Assembly: GCF_000160835.1 (NCBI RefSeq)
Contig: NZ_GG700732.1
Location: 375,038-407,466, forward strand
Source of the DNA: Limosilactobacillus antri DSM 16041
GTDB taxonomy: Bacteria; Bacillota; Bacilli; Lactobacillales; Lactobacillaceae
Direction of reading: 5' to 3'
Length of the DNA: 32,429 nucleotides
Part shown: in pieces, positions 32,382 to 32,429 of the stretch
Position numbering within the stretch: position 1 is the first letter of the stretch
How the letters are laid out: every line of letters begins with the position of its first letter
Notes under the pieces: generated by a model
Databases searched by the model: none
Told to the model about the DNA's origin: nothing
Seen by the model: only the letters and a program-made list of their open reading frames with translations
Made by a program: the position numbers and the translations under genes

Positions 32382-32429
32382 AAGTTAGTGTTTGAAACGC
32401 GTAAACACCAAAGATTAGCGACTTCGGCC

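Noticed and set aside
32388..32408. GTGTTT...AAACAC hairpin after plsY as a terminator
   Set aside because: Only six pairs, no T-run, and the window ends shortly after, so no call can be supported.

Overview
The window reads as chromosome from a heterofermentative lactobacillus, most likely Limosilactobacillus (L. fermentum or a close relative). The grounds are strong GGAGG-type ribosome binding sites, G+C at or slightly above half by eye, many short intrinsic terminators, protein families typical of lactobacilli (SLC45-type sugar permease, DUF1836 protein, YqkB-like Fe-S protein), and the plsY/parE-parC arrangement. The species call is an inference. There are 24 protein genes plus one leader peptide. 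I see no tRNA, rRNA, CRISPR array, transposase or prophage gene.

Region by region. (1) 133-7344 is an alpha-glucoside locus: a GH31 alpha-glucosidase diverges from a LacI-type regulator, and a GH13_31 alpha-glucosidase plus SLC45-type permease form a second, oppositely read unit. Paired LacI/CcpA-type operators sit in both promoter regions. The locus lies between two copies of a 39-nt terminator sequence. (2) 7454-10774 (minus) is a branched-chain operon: a 19-residue leader peptide rich in Leu/Ile/Val codons and an attenuator-like terminator precede ilvD, a DUF59 Fe-S assembly gene and a BASS-family transporter. A YqkB-like Fe-S family gene lies just upstream. (3) 11482-15548 is a gluconate locus: gntK-gntP with a strong promoter and a LacI-family regulator behind a terminator. 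(4) 15583-24748 is a chorismate-to-menaquinone block: menC on the plus strand faces a minus-strand run menF-menD-menH-MFS-aroC-aroA-aroK. Together these enzymes convert shikimate to o-succinylbenzoate. (5) 24967-29516 holds ppaC, a Nudix hydrolase, a DUF1836 protein and parC. (6) 29539-32381 holds parE, with a near-perfect LexA box at its promoter, and the divergent plsY.

How the genes work together: the first locus imports and hydrolyses alpha-glucosides, probably including alpha-1,6-linked ones. The gluconate genes feed 6-phosphogluconate into the phosphoketolase pathway. ilvD is preceded by a ribosome-sensing leader and travels with an Fe-S assembly factor suited to an Fe-S dehydratase. 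The aro/men block makes chorismate and commits it to menaquinone precursors, but menE, menB, menA and the early shikimate genes are not in the window.

Most notable: the ilvD leader-peptide attenuator, the compact shikimate-to-OSB cassette with its uncharacterised MFS transporter, the LexA box on parEC, the duplicated terminators flanking the maltose locus, and a 19-bp hairpin spanning the menC stop codon.
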